Source: Gerris lacustris (taxonomy: Eukaryota; Arthropoda; Insecta; Hemiptera; Gerridae). Taken from it: a stretch of 64,000 bases of DNA. The notes beneath the pieces are model-generated. The model did no database searches. It was given only the letters and a program-made list of their open reading frames with translations, and was not told the origin of the DNA. Position 1 is the first letter of the stretch, and each line of letters opens with the position of its first letter. The stretch lies in the NCBI GenBank assembly GCA_951217055.1, contig OX578283.1, forward strand, positions 61,819,832-61,883,831, written 5' to 3'. Shown one piece after another: positions 1 through 11,921 of the stretch. The position numbers and the translations under genes were made by a program.

Positions 1-1739
1 ACAACTAAAATTCAAGTACATAGTAACATTCAAAACAAGTTAATTAACAAACAAAAATTTAAATTAATTACAACAAAAATAAGTGGGCTGATATGTCTCA
101 GTTGATGTCTAAACTGATAAATTTTCTCATTTGAATTTTATTCAGAGTGGGCAAATTCTACATTTTAATATGTTTTTAAGAAATAACTTAATTTTAATTT
201 TAGTTACGCTTAAAATTATACTACCTAACATTCTTTAGTTCAGAATTCAGACAGAAGCATCACCTATTACCTGATTACTAGATCGTAAATCAAGAAAACA
301 ATCAGGTATAATTAAAAATGTATAAGATTACATTTTATTAATTTTACCATTCAATTTTATCTTATTTATTTTTATAAAAACCTCTTAATATTAAAAAGTA
401 TATAATAAGAATATATATTTATTTATCCTCTAGAATAAATAAATATATATTAGACAAATATTTTTATTTATTTTCCTCTCTGTCTTTGAAATAAAATATA
501 AAAATAAAACAAATATATAAAAAAATATATAAGAGAAATAAAAAAATAAAATGTTAAAATAGAATAAAAAAAAACTCTGATAACAAGCTAATGCTTCTCA
601 ATTTTCAATGTTCTAGAATCTCAAGACAGAGGTCTTGACAAGCTCTCCACTTAATCTCTTTATAGTTTCTCTTTTTCTCCACCAGACATCGCTTCTGTCT
701 CTACCCTCAATTGTTAAAGCATTGTTCAACCTACATTTACATCATTTTTCTTTCTTTTTCTCCCCTTTTTATTCACTGCTATTATTATTTATTTATTTTA
801 TCAAAGATAGATAAAGAGAAAAGTTCTCTAAACCTTTATAATCCTTTGAGTGAAAAAAATAAAAATAAATAACAGAGGAAAAACCAATGTTTTAATTTTA
901 TTTTGAGTTATTCTGTAGTAGTTTCTCACTCTCTTAAATCTGTTTTTTTTTTCTCTTTCAACATTCTTTTTTTTTGTAGTTATATAATTAATTTTATCCA
1001 TGTATGAAAGTGATATTTTTTTTTTCATTCTTCGTATCCATGATTTACTTTTATTCTTTGTTAGAGAAAAAATATTTTTTTATTTCTATATTTCTCTATT
1101 TCATTTCTATCTTTTTTTAAACTCGGAGCTGTTTAGTTTCTGTAGGCGCCCACATGCCGTGTTTAAATATGTCACGTCTATTAGTAATGTATGTTTAATT
1201 TTCTTTTCTCATTCTTTTTTTTTTTTGTCGTTCGTGTTTACATCAGATTAAGACTTATATATTCGATCTGTCTCTTAAATATAATTTGTTCTGTATTTAT
1301 CTTTCTTTAAAAAAAAGGAGATATTGTTGTTAACCAATGCCAAAAAACGAGGCTCATGTTTATTTTAATTTATTCAAATAGATTTTTTTCTTTTTTTTTA
1401 CTACTCATTAGTGGAAAAACCATTAGTTTCAACAGAAAAACTGATGACGATGATACACAGACAAATTTTACAATTTAAGTTTTACTCAATAATTCACTAT
1501 AGGTAGTTTATATTTGATATATAGGTTTTGGATGTAGATGTTACTCATCTAACCGATTTTACTTAATAATGTATTCGTATTCTATATTAGTTCTCATGAA
1601 TTAGCGTATTAGCACTATAACTGGTTACAATACAAATAAAATCATAAGTTCTAACATAAGAATAAACCTGAAAGCTATATTAATTTAAACAAAATTAATG
1701 TTCCTGAATATGCATTGAAATAAAACAACAGAGGCTTTA
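1..1739. other. AT-rich stretch, no gene seen
   Basis: Very AT-rich DNA with T- and A-runs and TTTATTTA words. Short open frames on both strands are low-complexity K/I/F/Y-rich translations with no recognisable motif. I see nothing functional apart from the small hairpin at 410-451. Confidence 0.7.
410..451. repeat. Perfect 17-bp AT hairpin
   Basis: Arms 410-426 (AATATATATTTATTTAT) and 435-451 are exact reverse complements around an 8-base loop. It may be a degraded transposon end or chance in AT-rich DNA; no partner copy is visible in the window. Confidence 0.5.
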
Positions 1740-2420
1740 GGGCGATCGGTATAGCTTAGAAATTGAAGCATCATCTTAACAAGGACTTAACTGGTGTAAA
1801 TCCCAAAGAGTTGTGATATGATTGAGTTGCGATATGAATGAGAATTGCCATGATGATCAAGATATAGTGATCTAGAAAGCTTAGTTCCTATGGGGGGTAA
1901 AACGCTAACGTGAGCCGTACTTTCGTGGAACGTCAACCATGTGAATGAAGAAGAGTCGTGGATTTGCCCTTGATTTCACTGACAAGCGTGGAGATCACGA
2001 CTCAAATCGAACGTTTGATTTTAAGTCATGGTCGTGAGGTTGTCTCTACCGATGCAAGATGGTGTCAAGCAATGCGATGCTTCGAAGACTACAGATACCG
2101 AGATTTTAAAATTAAGAGAAGCAGCCAGAGAATTTCTGATGCAATCAAATATCCTGAATTTGGACCGAAAGGTGACATTTCAAAATAGAAATACTTGAGT
2201 TCTTACTGTCAAGAGTTGAAGAAAATAGCCGATAAACGGTCAGGAAGCGGCACTGATGGCGTTAACAAGCCAAACGTCTTCTTTCAACCATTCCTTCAGC
2301 AACGACACAAACAATCAAATCCACCCAAAACTGAACTCACCAAGCCACTCAACTCTCTATAAGGAGCTCGTTCATGGTTAATTCCTCGCGATCAAGTAAA
2401 TCACGTCTGAGTTTCTCAGT
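1740..2420. other. Base-balanced unrecognised segment before the 135-bp array
   Basis: GC content rises compared with both sides. A 76-codon open frame exists at 1958-2188 on + but starts at GTG and shows no motif I recognise. The segment runs straight into the 135 bp array (the word CAGTGACTCTTCAGTCCGTG near 2418), so it may be the unamplified part of the same repeat or mobile element. No function assigned. Confidence 0.3.
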
Positions 2421-3357
2421 GACTCTTCAGTCCGTGTGAACTGTTCACGACCCACACTGGTGGGATCACTCCAGCAAATGCTGGAGTTTTGTATTGAATA
2501 GGATTTTAGTTGACCTAGATATCTTTATTGAGCACGAATCCTAGATCTCCTTATTGACTCTGTAGTCTGTGTGAACTGTTCACGACCCAAACTGGTGGGA
2601 TCACTTCAGCAAATGTTGGAGTTTTGTATTGAATAGGATTTTAGTTGACCTAGATATCTTTATTGAGCACGAATCCTAGATCTCTTTATTGGCTCTGTAG
2701 TCTGTGTGAACTGTTCACGACCCACACTGGTGGGATCACTTCAGCAAATGCTGGAGTTTTGTATTGAATAGGATTTTAGTTGACCTATATATCTTTATTG
2801 AGCACGAATCCTGGATCTCTTTATTGATTCTGTAGTCTGTGTGAACTGTTCACGACCCACACTGGTGGGATCACTTCAGCAAATGCTGGAGTTTTGTATT
2901 GAATAGGATTTTAGTTGACCTATATATCTTTATTGAGCACGAATCCTGGATCTCTTTATTGATTCTGTAGTCTGTGTGAACTGTTCACGACCCACACTGA
3001 TGGGATCACTTCAGCAAATGCTGGAGTTTTGTATTGAATAGGATTTTAGTTGACCTAGATATCTTTATTGAGCACGAATCCTAGATATCTTTATTGACTC
3101 TGTAGTCTGTGTGAACTGTTCACGACCCACACTGGTGGGATCACTTCAACAAATGCTGGCATTTTGTATTGAATAGGATTTTAGTTGACCTAGATATCTT
3201 TATTGAGCACGACTCCTAGATCTCTTTATTGACTCTTCAGTTCATGTGAACTGTCCACGACCCACGACTGGTGGGATCACTCCAGCAAATGCTGGAGTTT
3301 TATATTGAATAGGATTTTAGTTGACTTAGACCTCTTTATTGAGCACGGTTTCGGTGA
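2421..3357. repeat. Tandem array, 135-bp unit x about 7
   Basis: The landmark GTGAACTGTTCACG begins at 2436, 2571, 2706, 2841, 2976, 3111 and 3246, exactly 135 bp apart with no indels; units differ by few substitutions. Each unit carries three short palindromes in a row: GTGAAC-T-GTTCAC, CCCAC-ACTG-GTGGG and CCAGCA-AA-TGCTGG (weakened to TTCAGCA...TGCTGGA in most units). The rest of the unit is AT-rich spacer. The last unit decays after 3340. No conserved ORF crosses the units. Confidence 0.95.
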
Positions 3358-4394
3358 CCTACATTTGCTTATGAATATTAATTTACTCTAAAACAAAAAG
3401 GTAAATGTGAATACTATATTGTCAATGATCCATTTCTATTAATAGACGAGATAAATTTAAATGAAAACATATTGGTGTTAGGATAGAATCAAAGAAGATT
3501 TCTGTTTGCATCTTCTAAACTAAACAAATATAATGAGCTAATAATATTTCAAATAACAGCTCAATCAATTCAGTGTGAAAGGGGAGAAGACCGTCACAAG
3601 TTTCCAATAAGATAAACAGGGTTTCTCAAGTCGTGAGTGGCAAGTAGTCTTGAGTTGAAACTGTTTATTGTATAAAGACAGGAGGTGTAGAGGCTTTATT
3701 GTAGTCGGGCCATGGTGGAGCTAGGGGCGCTAACTAAGTGTGCCTTTTAGGTAAAGTAAATATTGACAGACTGACAGGACAGAACCCCCCTTTGGGTCAA
3801 CTCAAGGGGTCTCGACCCCTTCTCGTACATTAAACCTCTCTTCTCTCGGTTGCTCTATCATCTTTATACGTCACTCTCAGGATGTTTACATTGCTTCAAA
3901 CTCAGACTAACTTCCACTCCGTGTCAGTCTTTAACACTATAAACTTAACCTTCCTCTCAACTTCTATAACCTCCCCCTCTTTTCTTATCGCACTTAAACA
4001 TCTGGCAATGTTGCACGGCAAACAAAAATAAACAAAAATGGAAACGATCAACAATGTAAATGAGAAATGAGATGACGTAACAAACAAACTACGCTGAAGA
4101 GTTTCGTTGCCCTCTCCCCTTCTTAATATAATATGTTAGTAAACGCACAAATTTCCGCTATGATTAAACGAGATAAGTAAAGTGTGGACCCTTATTAAAA
4201 GTCACGTCCCTACTGTCGGCGTTCCCTCCACTCCTCGGGTCTCAAGGATATAAAATATTACTTACAATTAGAACAAAAAATTTGTTTGGAGCCTTACGTA
4301 TTTATTGTGATAGTGTCCATCGTTCTACTTTTTTTACGGTCCGGTCAATTGAATTAGGTTATTATTGGCCACTTTACTCATCTCCACGATGAGA
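3358..4394. other. Unassigned spacer with a short hairpin
   Basis: No gene recognised. Contains an 8-bp perfect hairpin AAGGGGTC-TC-GACCCCTT at 3804-3821 within a C/T-rich patch (3783-3840). The sequence around 3560-3840 is base-balanced and could be old transposon sequence, but I could not link it to another copy in the window. Confidence 0.4.
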
Positions 4395-5642
4395 TCATCA
4401 GTGTGAAATGTGAAACATGCGTCTTATCTCTTTGGGATTCGAACTCATCACCAGTCTTTAGACCTAGGTTTCTATGTGAAACATGTCTCACCTCTCTGGA
4501 ATCCGAACTCATCACCAGTCTTTAGACCTAGGTTTCTGTGTGAAACATGTCTCACCTCTCCCGGATTCGAACTCACCACCATTCTTTAGACTTAGGTTTC
4601 TGTGTGAAACATGTCTCACCTCTCTGGAATTCGAACTCACCACCAGTCTTTAAACCTAGGTTTCTGTGTGAAACATGTCTCACCTCTCTGGAATTCTTAC
4701 TCATCACCAGTCTTTAGACCTAGGTTTCTGTGTGAAACATGTCTCACCTCTCCCGGATTCGAACTCACCACCATTCTTTAGACTTAGGTTTCTGTGTGAA
4801 ACATGTCTCACCTCTCCCGGATTCGAACTCACCACCATTCTTTAGACTTAGGTTTCTGTGTGAAACATGTCTCACCTCTCCCGGATTCGAACTCACCACC
4901 ATTCTTTAGACTTAGGTTTCTGTGTGAAACATGTCTCACCTCTCTGGAATTCGAACTCATCACCAGTCTTTAGACCTAGGTTTCTGTGTGAAACATGTCT
5001 CACCTCTCTGGAATTCAAACTCATCACCAGTCTTTAGACCTAGGTTTCTGTGTGAAACATGTCTCACCTCTCTGGAATTCGAACTTACCACCGGTCATTA
5101 GACCTATAGGTTTCTGTGTGAAACATGTCTCACCTCTCTGGAATTCGAACTCATCACCAGTCTTTAGACCTAGGTTTCTGTGTGAAACATGTCTCACCTC
5201 TCCCGGATTCGAACTCACCACCATTCTTTAGACTTAGGTTTCTGTGTGAAACATGTCTCACCTCTCCCGGATTCGAACTCACCACCATTCTTTAGACTTA
5301 GGTTTCTGTGTGAAACATGTCTCACCTCTCTGGAATTCGAACTCATCACCAGTCTTTAGACCTAGGTTTCTGTGTGAAACATGTCTCACCTCTCTGGAAT
5401 TCAAACTCACCACCATTCTTTAGACTTAGGTTTCTGTGTGAAACATGTCTCACCTCTCCCGGATTCGAACTCACCACCATTCTTTAGACTTAGGTTTCTG
5501 TGTGAAACATGTCTCACCTCTCTGGAATTCGAACTCACCACCAGTCTTTAGACCTAGGTTTCTGTGTGAAACATGTATTACCTCTCTGGGATTCGAACTC
5601 ACCACCTGGCTTTAGACCTAAGTTTCTGTGTGAAATATGTCT
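4395..5642 (-). repeat. Tandem array, 64-bp unit x about 20, each with a tRNA B-box-like site
   Basis: Landmark GTGAAACATG recurs at 4410, 4476, 4540 and on to 5630 at a 64 bp period (one unit has 2 extra bases near 5105). Read on the minus strand each unit contains GAGTTCGAATCC or a close variant, which resembles the Pol III B box (GGTTCGANTCC) of a tRNA T-arm. Two main unit types alternate (TCTGGAATTCGAAC and CCCGGATTCGAAC on +), suggesting higher-order expansion. The array abuts a tRNA-derived head at 5643-5745, so it is most simply the amplified 3' part of a SINE. Confidence 0.9.
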
Positions 5643-5745
5643 CACCCCACTGGGATCCGAACTAACAACCATTTTTTTGACCAATAAGTTTCAGAGGCGA
5701 GTGCGTTAACCATTAGCTCTAACCGCTCGGCTACACCGGCCCCCT
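5643..5745 (-). mobile_element. tRNA-derived SINE head
   Basis: On the minus strand the head starts GGGGCCGGTGTAGCCGAGCG. An A box, TAGCCGAGCGG, lies at 5733-5723 and a B box, AGTTCGGATCC, at 5663-5653, about 60 bp apart as in a long-variable-arm (class II, Leu/Ser-like) tRNA. The anticodon region is disrupted (run of A, no clean stem), so it is not a working tRNA. The downstream body is the 64 bp array at 4395-5642. Confidence 0.7.
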
Positions 5746-7662
5746 ACGTAAACAATTATACTGGGAAAGCCATTTGTTTGGTTTCAAGTTTTCAAGGGTA
5801 TTTCAAGATACCATGATTCTCTCCAAATTCTAGTTTCATAAATTGGCGTTTATATGTCTGGAAGATTGTACAGTGATCGAAACATTTGTATTCATGTACC
5901 CTCGAGTTATAAAAACAATTTATAATTAAGAACTGTTTATGGTTTTATTAATATTTTAAGAAAATGATATTAGTACACAGATATTAACAAAGTAGGAACA
6001 TTAGTTAAAACTACAAATATGTAATGTAGTATAGCATATAGTGGCCTATTTTTAAGCAATACTAAATATGTTATGTTTAAAAATAGTACAGGTTAAATAG
6101 GAGATTGAAAATAGACAAAATTCGTCCATTCATGACACAGGTTTATGACTTCATCTTGGCAGTGAAATTGAATTTCTAAAGAGTCCCCCAAAAAATGTTA
6201 GGGAGATGGGACAATGTTATTTTAGTTGAGGGAAATAATAAATAATTGAAATAAAACATGGAGGGCTCTTCTGATAAAATTATAAACCAATATACTTAAA
6301 TGTTATGTGTGAAAATAATGTTTGTTTTTTTGGACACCGTTTTTGATCTATTTTACCCCTCACTTAAAAGCATAGCAAATAATTTGACAATTTTCTTTGT
6401 GGAGTAAAAGTTAAGAATAAATTGTAAAATAAACCGTGTATACCGTGGATAATTTACTTTTTGTATACATTGAAAATGAACTTGCAATTAACCATTTTGT
6501 AAAATTATCAATAAAAGAAAACACAATCTATTTTGAATTTATTATAGAGAACAGAGTAATTGTTATAATGACAAATTTTTTATCTGTATTCCCTTTTTAT
6601 AAAATGAAAGAATTAGTTGCGTGGGTAAAAAAGTCATGCAATTGATACACCACTTCCAATTTTTTGTATATTCAGAAGAATATTAAGAAAAAAAAAATGT
6701 AATAAAAAGGGTAAAAAATTATATTCAATTACAAGCTGTTAACTGAAGAGGAAATAAAATAATTAATATTTTCATTGGAAAAAGTTTTTTTTTTTTTTTT
6801 TTTTTTTTTAAAGTCTAAATAGGCTATACATTTTAACTAATCGGTCAATTTTACAGTGAAACACTTTTCAATACACTTAAGAAGATAATGGAAAAAGGAA
6901 AACTGTTTATGTATCTATTATATATTTTTTCTACTCTATTTACGTTTCTCATTCCCCTCCCCTTAATAGTTTACGTCGATAGTTTATCTTTAATTCAAGG
7001 CTGAATTAAGGTAAGTGGAAGCAATTTTGAACTAAGAGAGAAAAAAGAAAATTGGGGTAAAAAAAAAGAAAATAGTATAGCTGTTATTGAAGTTAGTGGA
7101 GCCCCCTTCCCTCTCCATGGGGGGGGGGACCAATAAATATATAATAGTAACTCTAAACTTACAGAGAGAACACTATTTAACTGTTTTTTTTTGTTAGAAC
7201 TGAAGGAGGAAAGCTATTACTTTTTATATTTTCTTTATGATTTTTCAACTTGTAAGTTAATATTATGTGTCTTTATGGAGAAAATTACACTGTCAAAGTT
7301 CTTTCTTCTGAACGCTCCCCCCCCCCCCCCCCCCAAAAAAATACAGAGTTCTGTGAAAGTGGAAATTGGTTTTAGGAAAATTAGAGTTGTTTGAGGAACA
7401 AACTTTTTTTCTTTTTTCAACAACTCATAAGCTAATTTAGTTTTATATATATAATATATATATTTAAAAAAGAAATCGTACTTCTTATATAGTATGCATA
7501 TAAATGAAATAGTTGTTGTATATGATATTTATTATTTTATTAATATATATTAGTATAGTGATAGTGTTAAAAATATTGTGATTTACACTTAAACGCTTAT
7601 AAAAAAGATGTGAATTTATAAAAAAGAGAAAAAAAACTACCTTTGTGGACGCTTAAACTTAA
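5746..7662. other. AT-rich stretch with homopolymer runs, no gene seen
   Basis: Holds a T-run near 6785-6810, a G-run near 7121-7129 and a C-run of about 18 at 7317-7334. Open frames here (e.g. 6436-6645, 7191-7394) are low-complexity and lack motifs. Nothing else recognised. Confidence 0.6.
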
Positions 7663-8215
7663 GGCACTTCTTTACATTGTTACTCCCCTCTGTTTTTTAT
7701 AAGTGGAGTAACAATCTAAAGAAGGTGCACGGAATGTTCTTCTTTAGACTGTTACTCCCCTTATAAAGAAACAGAGAGAGTAGCAATCTAAAGAAGGTGC
7801 ACATAATGCTCTTCTTTAGACTGTTACTCCCCTTATAAAAATCAGAGGGGAGTAACAATCTAATGAAGGTGCACGGAATGTTCTTCTTTAGACTGTTACT
7901 CCCCTTACAAAAAAACAGAGGGGAGTAATAATCTAATGAAGGTGCACGGGATGTTCTTCTTTAGACTGTTACTCCCCTTATAAAAAAACAGAGGGGAGTA
8001 ATAATCTAATGAAGGTGCACGGGATGTTCTTCTTTAGACTGTTACTCCCCTTATAAAAAAACAGAGGGGAGTAACAATCTAATGAAGGTGCACGGAATGT
8101 TCTTCTTTAGACTGTTACTCCCCTTATAAAAAAACAGAGGGGAGTAAGAATCTAATGAAGGTGCACGGAATGTTCATCTTTAGACTGTTACTCCTCTTAG
8201 AATGTTAATACCCTT
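7663..8215. mobile_element. MITE-like element expanded as a 72-73 bp hairpin array
   Basis: The landmark GAAGGTGCAC occurs at 7721, 7793, 7865, 7938, 8011, 8084 and 8157 (72-73 bp spacing). Each unit holds the inverted pair GTTACTCCCCT...AGGGGAGTAAC separated by an A/T-rich loop, flanked by CTTCTTTAGA. The left edge GGCACTTCTTTACATTGTTA matches the end of a short related element at 42831-43071, so the array is an internally amplified transposon of that family. After 8200 the units decay into fragments (TGTTACTCCTCCTAGAATG). Confidence 0.85.
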
Positions 8216-8652
8216 AAAATGTTACTCCTCCTAGAATGTTACTCCCCTAATTATCCTGCTTAAGTAAAGAACCTTGAACAATTAGTAGCCCACTTCAATA
8301 CAATTATAAACCATATTAGTTCATTTCCCGGTAAAAATTAAGTTTTTACTATAATGAAGCACATGCATGCAGAATATCACAATAATAACTAACAAGTTCA
8401 TAGGAAAGAAATTTAATCTTATCGCAGTAGGGTCTAAGGGAAAAAATAACAGCTCACTTTTGAGATATTTCGACCCCTCTTTGGGTCATCTTCTGGCTGA
8501 AAACCACATTTATTGTCAGTAACTTCTTAAATTATTACTTCAATAAATTATTTTGTAACATAATGCATAATTAAAGTACTTTCTATAACTACCTGACTAG
8601 AAGATTACTAGGTATTTCATACTGTTGTTGATAAGAATAGTATATTATGTTA
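8216..8652. other. Unassigned spacer with a retroelement-tail-like patch
   Basis: No gene. At 8453-8510 is TTTCGACCCCTCTTTGGGTC followed by ATCTTCTGG, a short imperfect hairpin pattern often seen near 3' ends of arthropod retroelements. A similar style of patch is at 37575-37620. Attribution is tentative. Confidence 0.25.
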
Positions 8653-9166
8653 CTAGGCTGTGAAACTGTGAAGTGAGTTTTTTCTTTACCGCGGCAATAA
8701 CATTTACTGTTGAGCGAAGTGAGACAGCCAAGCTAAAGAAAAAACACTTCACAGTCGTGTAGAATATGCTAATTTTTTCCGTGGTAGACAATGAAAAAAC
8801 ATTAAATTTAATCAATAATCAATATAATAATAACAAATATTAGTACATACTTTAAGATTTAAAAAATAAACCTTAAAAAGAGGTTACACTATAACAAAAG
8901 ATAAATCAAACGCATTGACATCTAGCGGATTTTAATCGTACTAAGAAACATTTCTGCAAAGATTGCAGCGCAAAAACTGAAGTTCTGCTAACTACCAGGA
9001 TGAATTTTTACGTCCTAGGACGTAAAATTTTTTTCTTTACAGCTAGGAGTAATGAAAAGATTTAATCTACGTTTGATACGAAATATAAACATTGTATCTC
9101 TGTTTAGATGCGTAGAAAGTGATGCTTTACGTACTTGTATTCATTGCGCATGCGCGTCTCATAGTT

Positions 9167-9222
9167 CTGAAGAATTCCTATTCTTTACCACCCTAGGGCG
9201 GTAAAGAAGAGGAATTCTTCAG
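9167..9222. repeat. 56-bp palindrome upstream of the ORF, copy 1
   Basis: Arms start CTGAAGAATTCC and end GGAATTCTTCAG; the centre is CCCTAGGG. One arm base differs (TATTC versus TCTTC pairing) and one central pair is A/C. It lies about 100 bp upstream of the ATG at 9321, so it may be a binding site or regulatory hairpin of the element. Copies at 30711-30766 and 46309-46364 keep the palindrome with a different centre, CGCTAGCG. Confidence 0.85.
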
Positions 9223-9320
9223 CTTTACGCATGATTAGCGAGTTTGTTTACATTTAACAAAACTAATTTGCTGTTCATTTATTTAAGTAACTGTTTATAT
9301 CGAGTTTTTAGTGAAAAACA

Positions 9321-9485
9321 ATGAGTGAATCTAGTGACTTGGACGAAAATGTGGAGAATAATACTCCTCCAGAAATAATTAATTCAGCAAAAAATATAAC
9401 TCAAGAATTAATGCCTTCTTTATCAAGAGAGAGATACGAACTTATACATACAGCAAGTTTATTTTTATCTGTATTTATTATTTAA
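9321..9485 (+). pseudogene. N-terminal fragment of a tyrosine-recombinase-like (Crypton-type) protein
   Basis: ATG at 9321 opens 54 codons. The product starts MSESSDLDENVENNTPPEII and continues through the region LMPSLSRERYELIH before running into a hydrophobic tail and a stop. Acidic starts followed by a LP.LSRERYE-like helix are, from memory, typical of insect Crypton-like/tyrosine recombinase proteins, whose next residues are usually YxxFxxW. Compared with the copy at 46210-45977 (RYELTYSKF) this copy carries a 1-base deletion at the RER region and a shift after RYEL, so the frame is broken. The catalytic R..H..R..Y domain is absent here. It may be a first exon whose donor is lost, or a truncated non-autonomous copy. 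Confidence 0.45.
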
Positions 9486-9719
9486 ATCTAACAATCGTAG
9501 ATAAAGTACGGTACGCAACTCGTGCGAAAACGGCATTTTGCATTGCTCGTGTAGTTTTACTACCCTCGCTGTCGCTCGGGTGCAAACTCTACACTCGCAT
9601 GCAAAATGCTAATTTTCGCACTCGACGCGTAATGTACTATTTTAAGTCCACGTAATGGATTTTCTAAAATGGATTTTAGCTTTGTTTTTTAGGCTCTAAA
9701 GTTACTATTTCACAGCCTA

Positions 9720-10906
9720 CCACGGAAACATTATTTTTCTCTAACCTAGGTGGCTATTGTCAATCTGAAATAATTAATTTCTGTTATAGGAGTAGTCTAT
9801 GTTAAATATTATTCAATCTAAATTTCATCTAAATAAAATAGAGTCTATATTGAGTTCTGAAAAAAATGACGTTTTAAGAATAATAAATAATATAAAATAT
9901 GTATATGTTAAAAAATATAGCACGAGTAATTAAACAAACTCATAAGGTAAAAAATACATATGGTGCAATAAAATTGAACGGAATATGGGAAAAGCACACA
10001 ATTATAATTTATTTTGTATTTAAAAAAATGTTCTGGTATTATTGCATAATTAATACCAATTATACATTTAATAGATTTTTTTTATTTCTTTTTTGTTAGT
10101 TGTTAACATCATAACTAATTCATTTTTTGTTTTTAAAAATTCTAAGTAAACTACGACCCAAAAAAATTTAAAATAAATATGTTTTTCCATAAATTACAAG
10201 TTAAAAAAAAAGAAGGATTATCAAATAATATATAGAGAGTTTACATACTATGTATGTAAACTTTACATTTCTAGATGATGGGGAAAAAGAAGAGAGGGTT
10301 ATTTGAATGTTTAAAGAATTTAAAATGCAAATTAATTAAAATCAAGGCGTAAGACGACGGTGGTAAATAACAAAGAGCCCTGTCTTTGTTTGTACAATCC
10401 TAACAATTTCCTCTTGGACCAATATTTACTTGCCTTAATTGTTAGAGACAAACAGGACCCCTCCCCCCCTCCCCCCCCCCCACTCTCAGACTAACGCAAA
10501 CTGCCTAATTCAGTCTGGATACAATTTACCCAAACCTTTCATCAGAACATTGCAACTATGACTCCCCCATTCTTGCGCCCATATGGTTTCTCTCCTATCT
10601 ATATTTAAAACAATCTGTAAACAATTTATATTACGCCTCAGACTTATGAATAAATTATTATTAGAAAAATAAATGTATGTGTAAAATATAATAGGTATAA
10701 ATATCCTTTTTATAATCGAGTAGTGTCCCAAAGACTCATCTTGAAATTATTTGTTATTTTCAAGCTAGAGCAACCACATTTATTCCAATAAAAAGAAATG
10801 TTTGTTTTGATTTGTAGGTCTTTAAATAGATATAATAATTTATCTAAATTAATTTACTTAATTTAACTTTTTTCTAAATATAGTAAATTGAAACTGGTAT
10901 ATTAAA
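9720..10906. other. AT-rich spacer with one dispersed repeat fragment
   Basis: No gene. The fragment 10750-10815 (CAACCACATTTATTCCAATA, then GATTTGTAGGTCTTTAAATA) recurs at 27880-27941, and its first part recurs inverted near 41685. A C-rich run lies at 10440-10480. Confidence 0.5.
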
Positions 10907-11405
10907 AATTTCAAGATAAAAAGAACATTTTATATACTACGTTTTTAAATTTTCTGTTGAATCGTATGTAATGTTGATAATATAATTATTGTTATTGTTG
11001 TATAATATATAATGTTAGTGAAAAAAAAAAATAAAAAAATAGTTCCTAATTTATTTACTTCACATAAATGACAATCATCTAGAGTCTAGAGAGCTGATCT
11101 TAAACCTATAAAAGGACAAATCTTTGTACAACGGATCTCCCCAAAGCCAAATCTAAACCGTGCCATCGATATATTTGAAATAATATAAATAAAATAATCG
11201 ATAAATAATAAGTAAGTAAGTAAGTAAGTAATCCATTTATTGGAAATACATTAAATACAAAAACATTTTTAGGTTTTTTACATAAATATTTCCAAATCAG
11301 CTGGTAGCTGTGGATAATTTGCGGAGATTACATTTTCCTACATACAAATAATAAATAATACATTTTTATAATACAATAACTGACCTATTTATAAATCATA
11401 ATCTA

Positions 11406-11409
<4 letters not shown>

Positions 11410-11443
<34 letters not shown>
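11410..11443. repeat. Long T-run inside the retrotransposon
   Basis: About 33 consecutive T. It may be an internal A-tract of the minus-strand 3' region or the tail of a separate small insertion. Confidence 0.7.
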
Positions 11444-11446
<3 letters not shown>

Positions 11447-11921
11447 GTGCGATTTTTAAATAAAACTATACTTTTTTACATGATAAATAATATAATATGA
11501 TAAATAAACATGAGAGGTTATATTTTGTGCGTGTAGTACGGTTGCGGTCCCTTGTTATTTAAATATTTTACACATTTACTAAATTCAGAATAAGATAAAT
11601 GCATTATTTTATTGAAGTACAGAAAACAAAGTGCAAGTGAGAGTGTTTTTATAGTTTAATATTAAGTGATGGAGAAGTAATAGTATATTTTGTTAATCCC
11701 ATGTGGACAAACGTATTTTACTTACATTAGTTATTTTCAATCGTTATTTTTCTATAACTAACTATTGAATGGATTAATCGTTTTTAGTGAAAAGCTAAGT
11801 AAGTGAACATTGATTAATAAATATTTAACTTTTTATGCCATATTATGCCAATAAATGGCGTTAGCTAACGAACTAATTTAAAAAAAAACCAAGATACCAA
11901 CTAAGCTCTCTTTCATCAACC

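Larger units (their letters stand above)
9061..9504 (+). repeat. Core module bounded by inverted TTTATCTACGATTG
   Basis: The segment is bounded by degenerate TTTAATCTACGTTTG (left) and CAATCGTAGATAAA (right). The same about 445-bp module with the same boundaries is present at 30429-30879 and 46031-46474 in inverse orientation. It contains the 56-bp palindrome, a promoter-like AT stretch and the short ORF. Confidence 0.6.
8653..9719 (+). mobile_element. CTAGG-ended element carrying a recombinase-like ORF start
   Basis: Left end CTAGGCTGTGAAA at 8653-8665; right end TTTCACAGCCTA at 9708-9719 is its inverted partner. Inside are the inverted words CTGTGAAGTG (8665) and CACTTCACAG (about 8746), a GAGCGAAGTGAG motif near 8714, the 56-bp palindrome at 9167-9222, a short ORF at 9321-9485, and a second GC-rich motif ACCCTCGCTGTCGCTCGGGT at 9562-9581. 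Partial copies of the interior are at 30340-30879 and 45900-46474 on the minus strand. No clear target duplication is visible. Confidence 0.6.

Noticed and set aside
5024..5224. Overlapping plus- and minus-strand ORFs in the 64-bp array (also 4995-5231 and 5509-5709)
   Set aside because: They reflect absence of stops in a tandem repeat; unit length 64 shifts frame each unit, so no constant peptide is encoded.
4410..5690. CRISPR-like array
   Set aside because: Repeats are contiguous 64-bp units without unique spacers, and this is a eukaryotic transposon-rich context.
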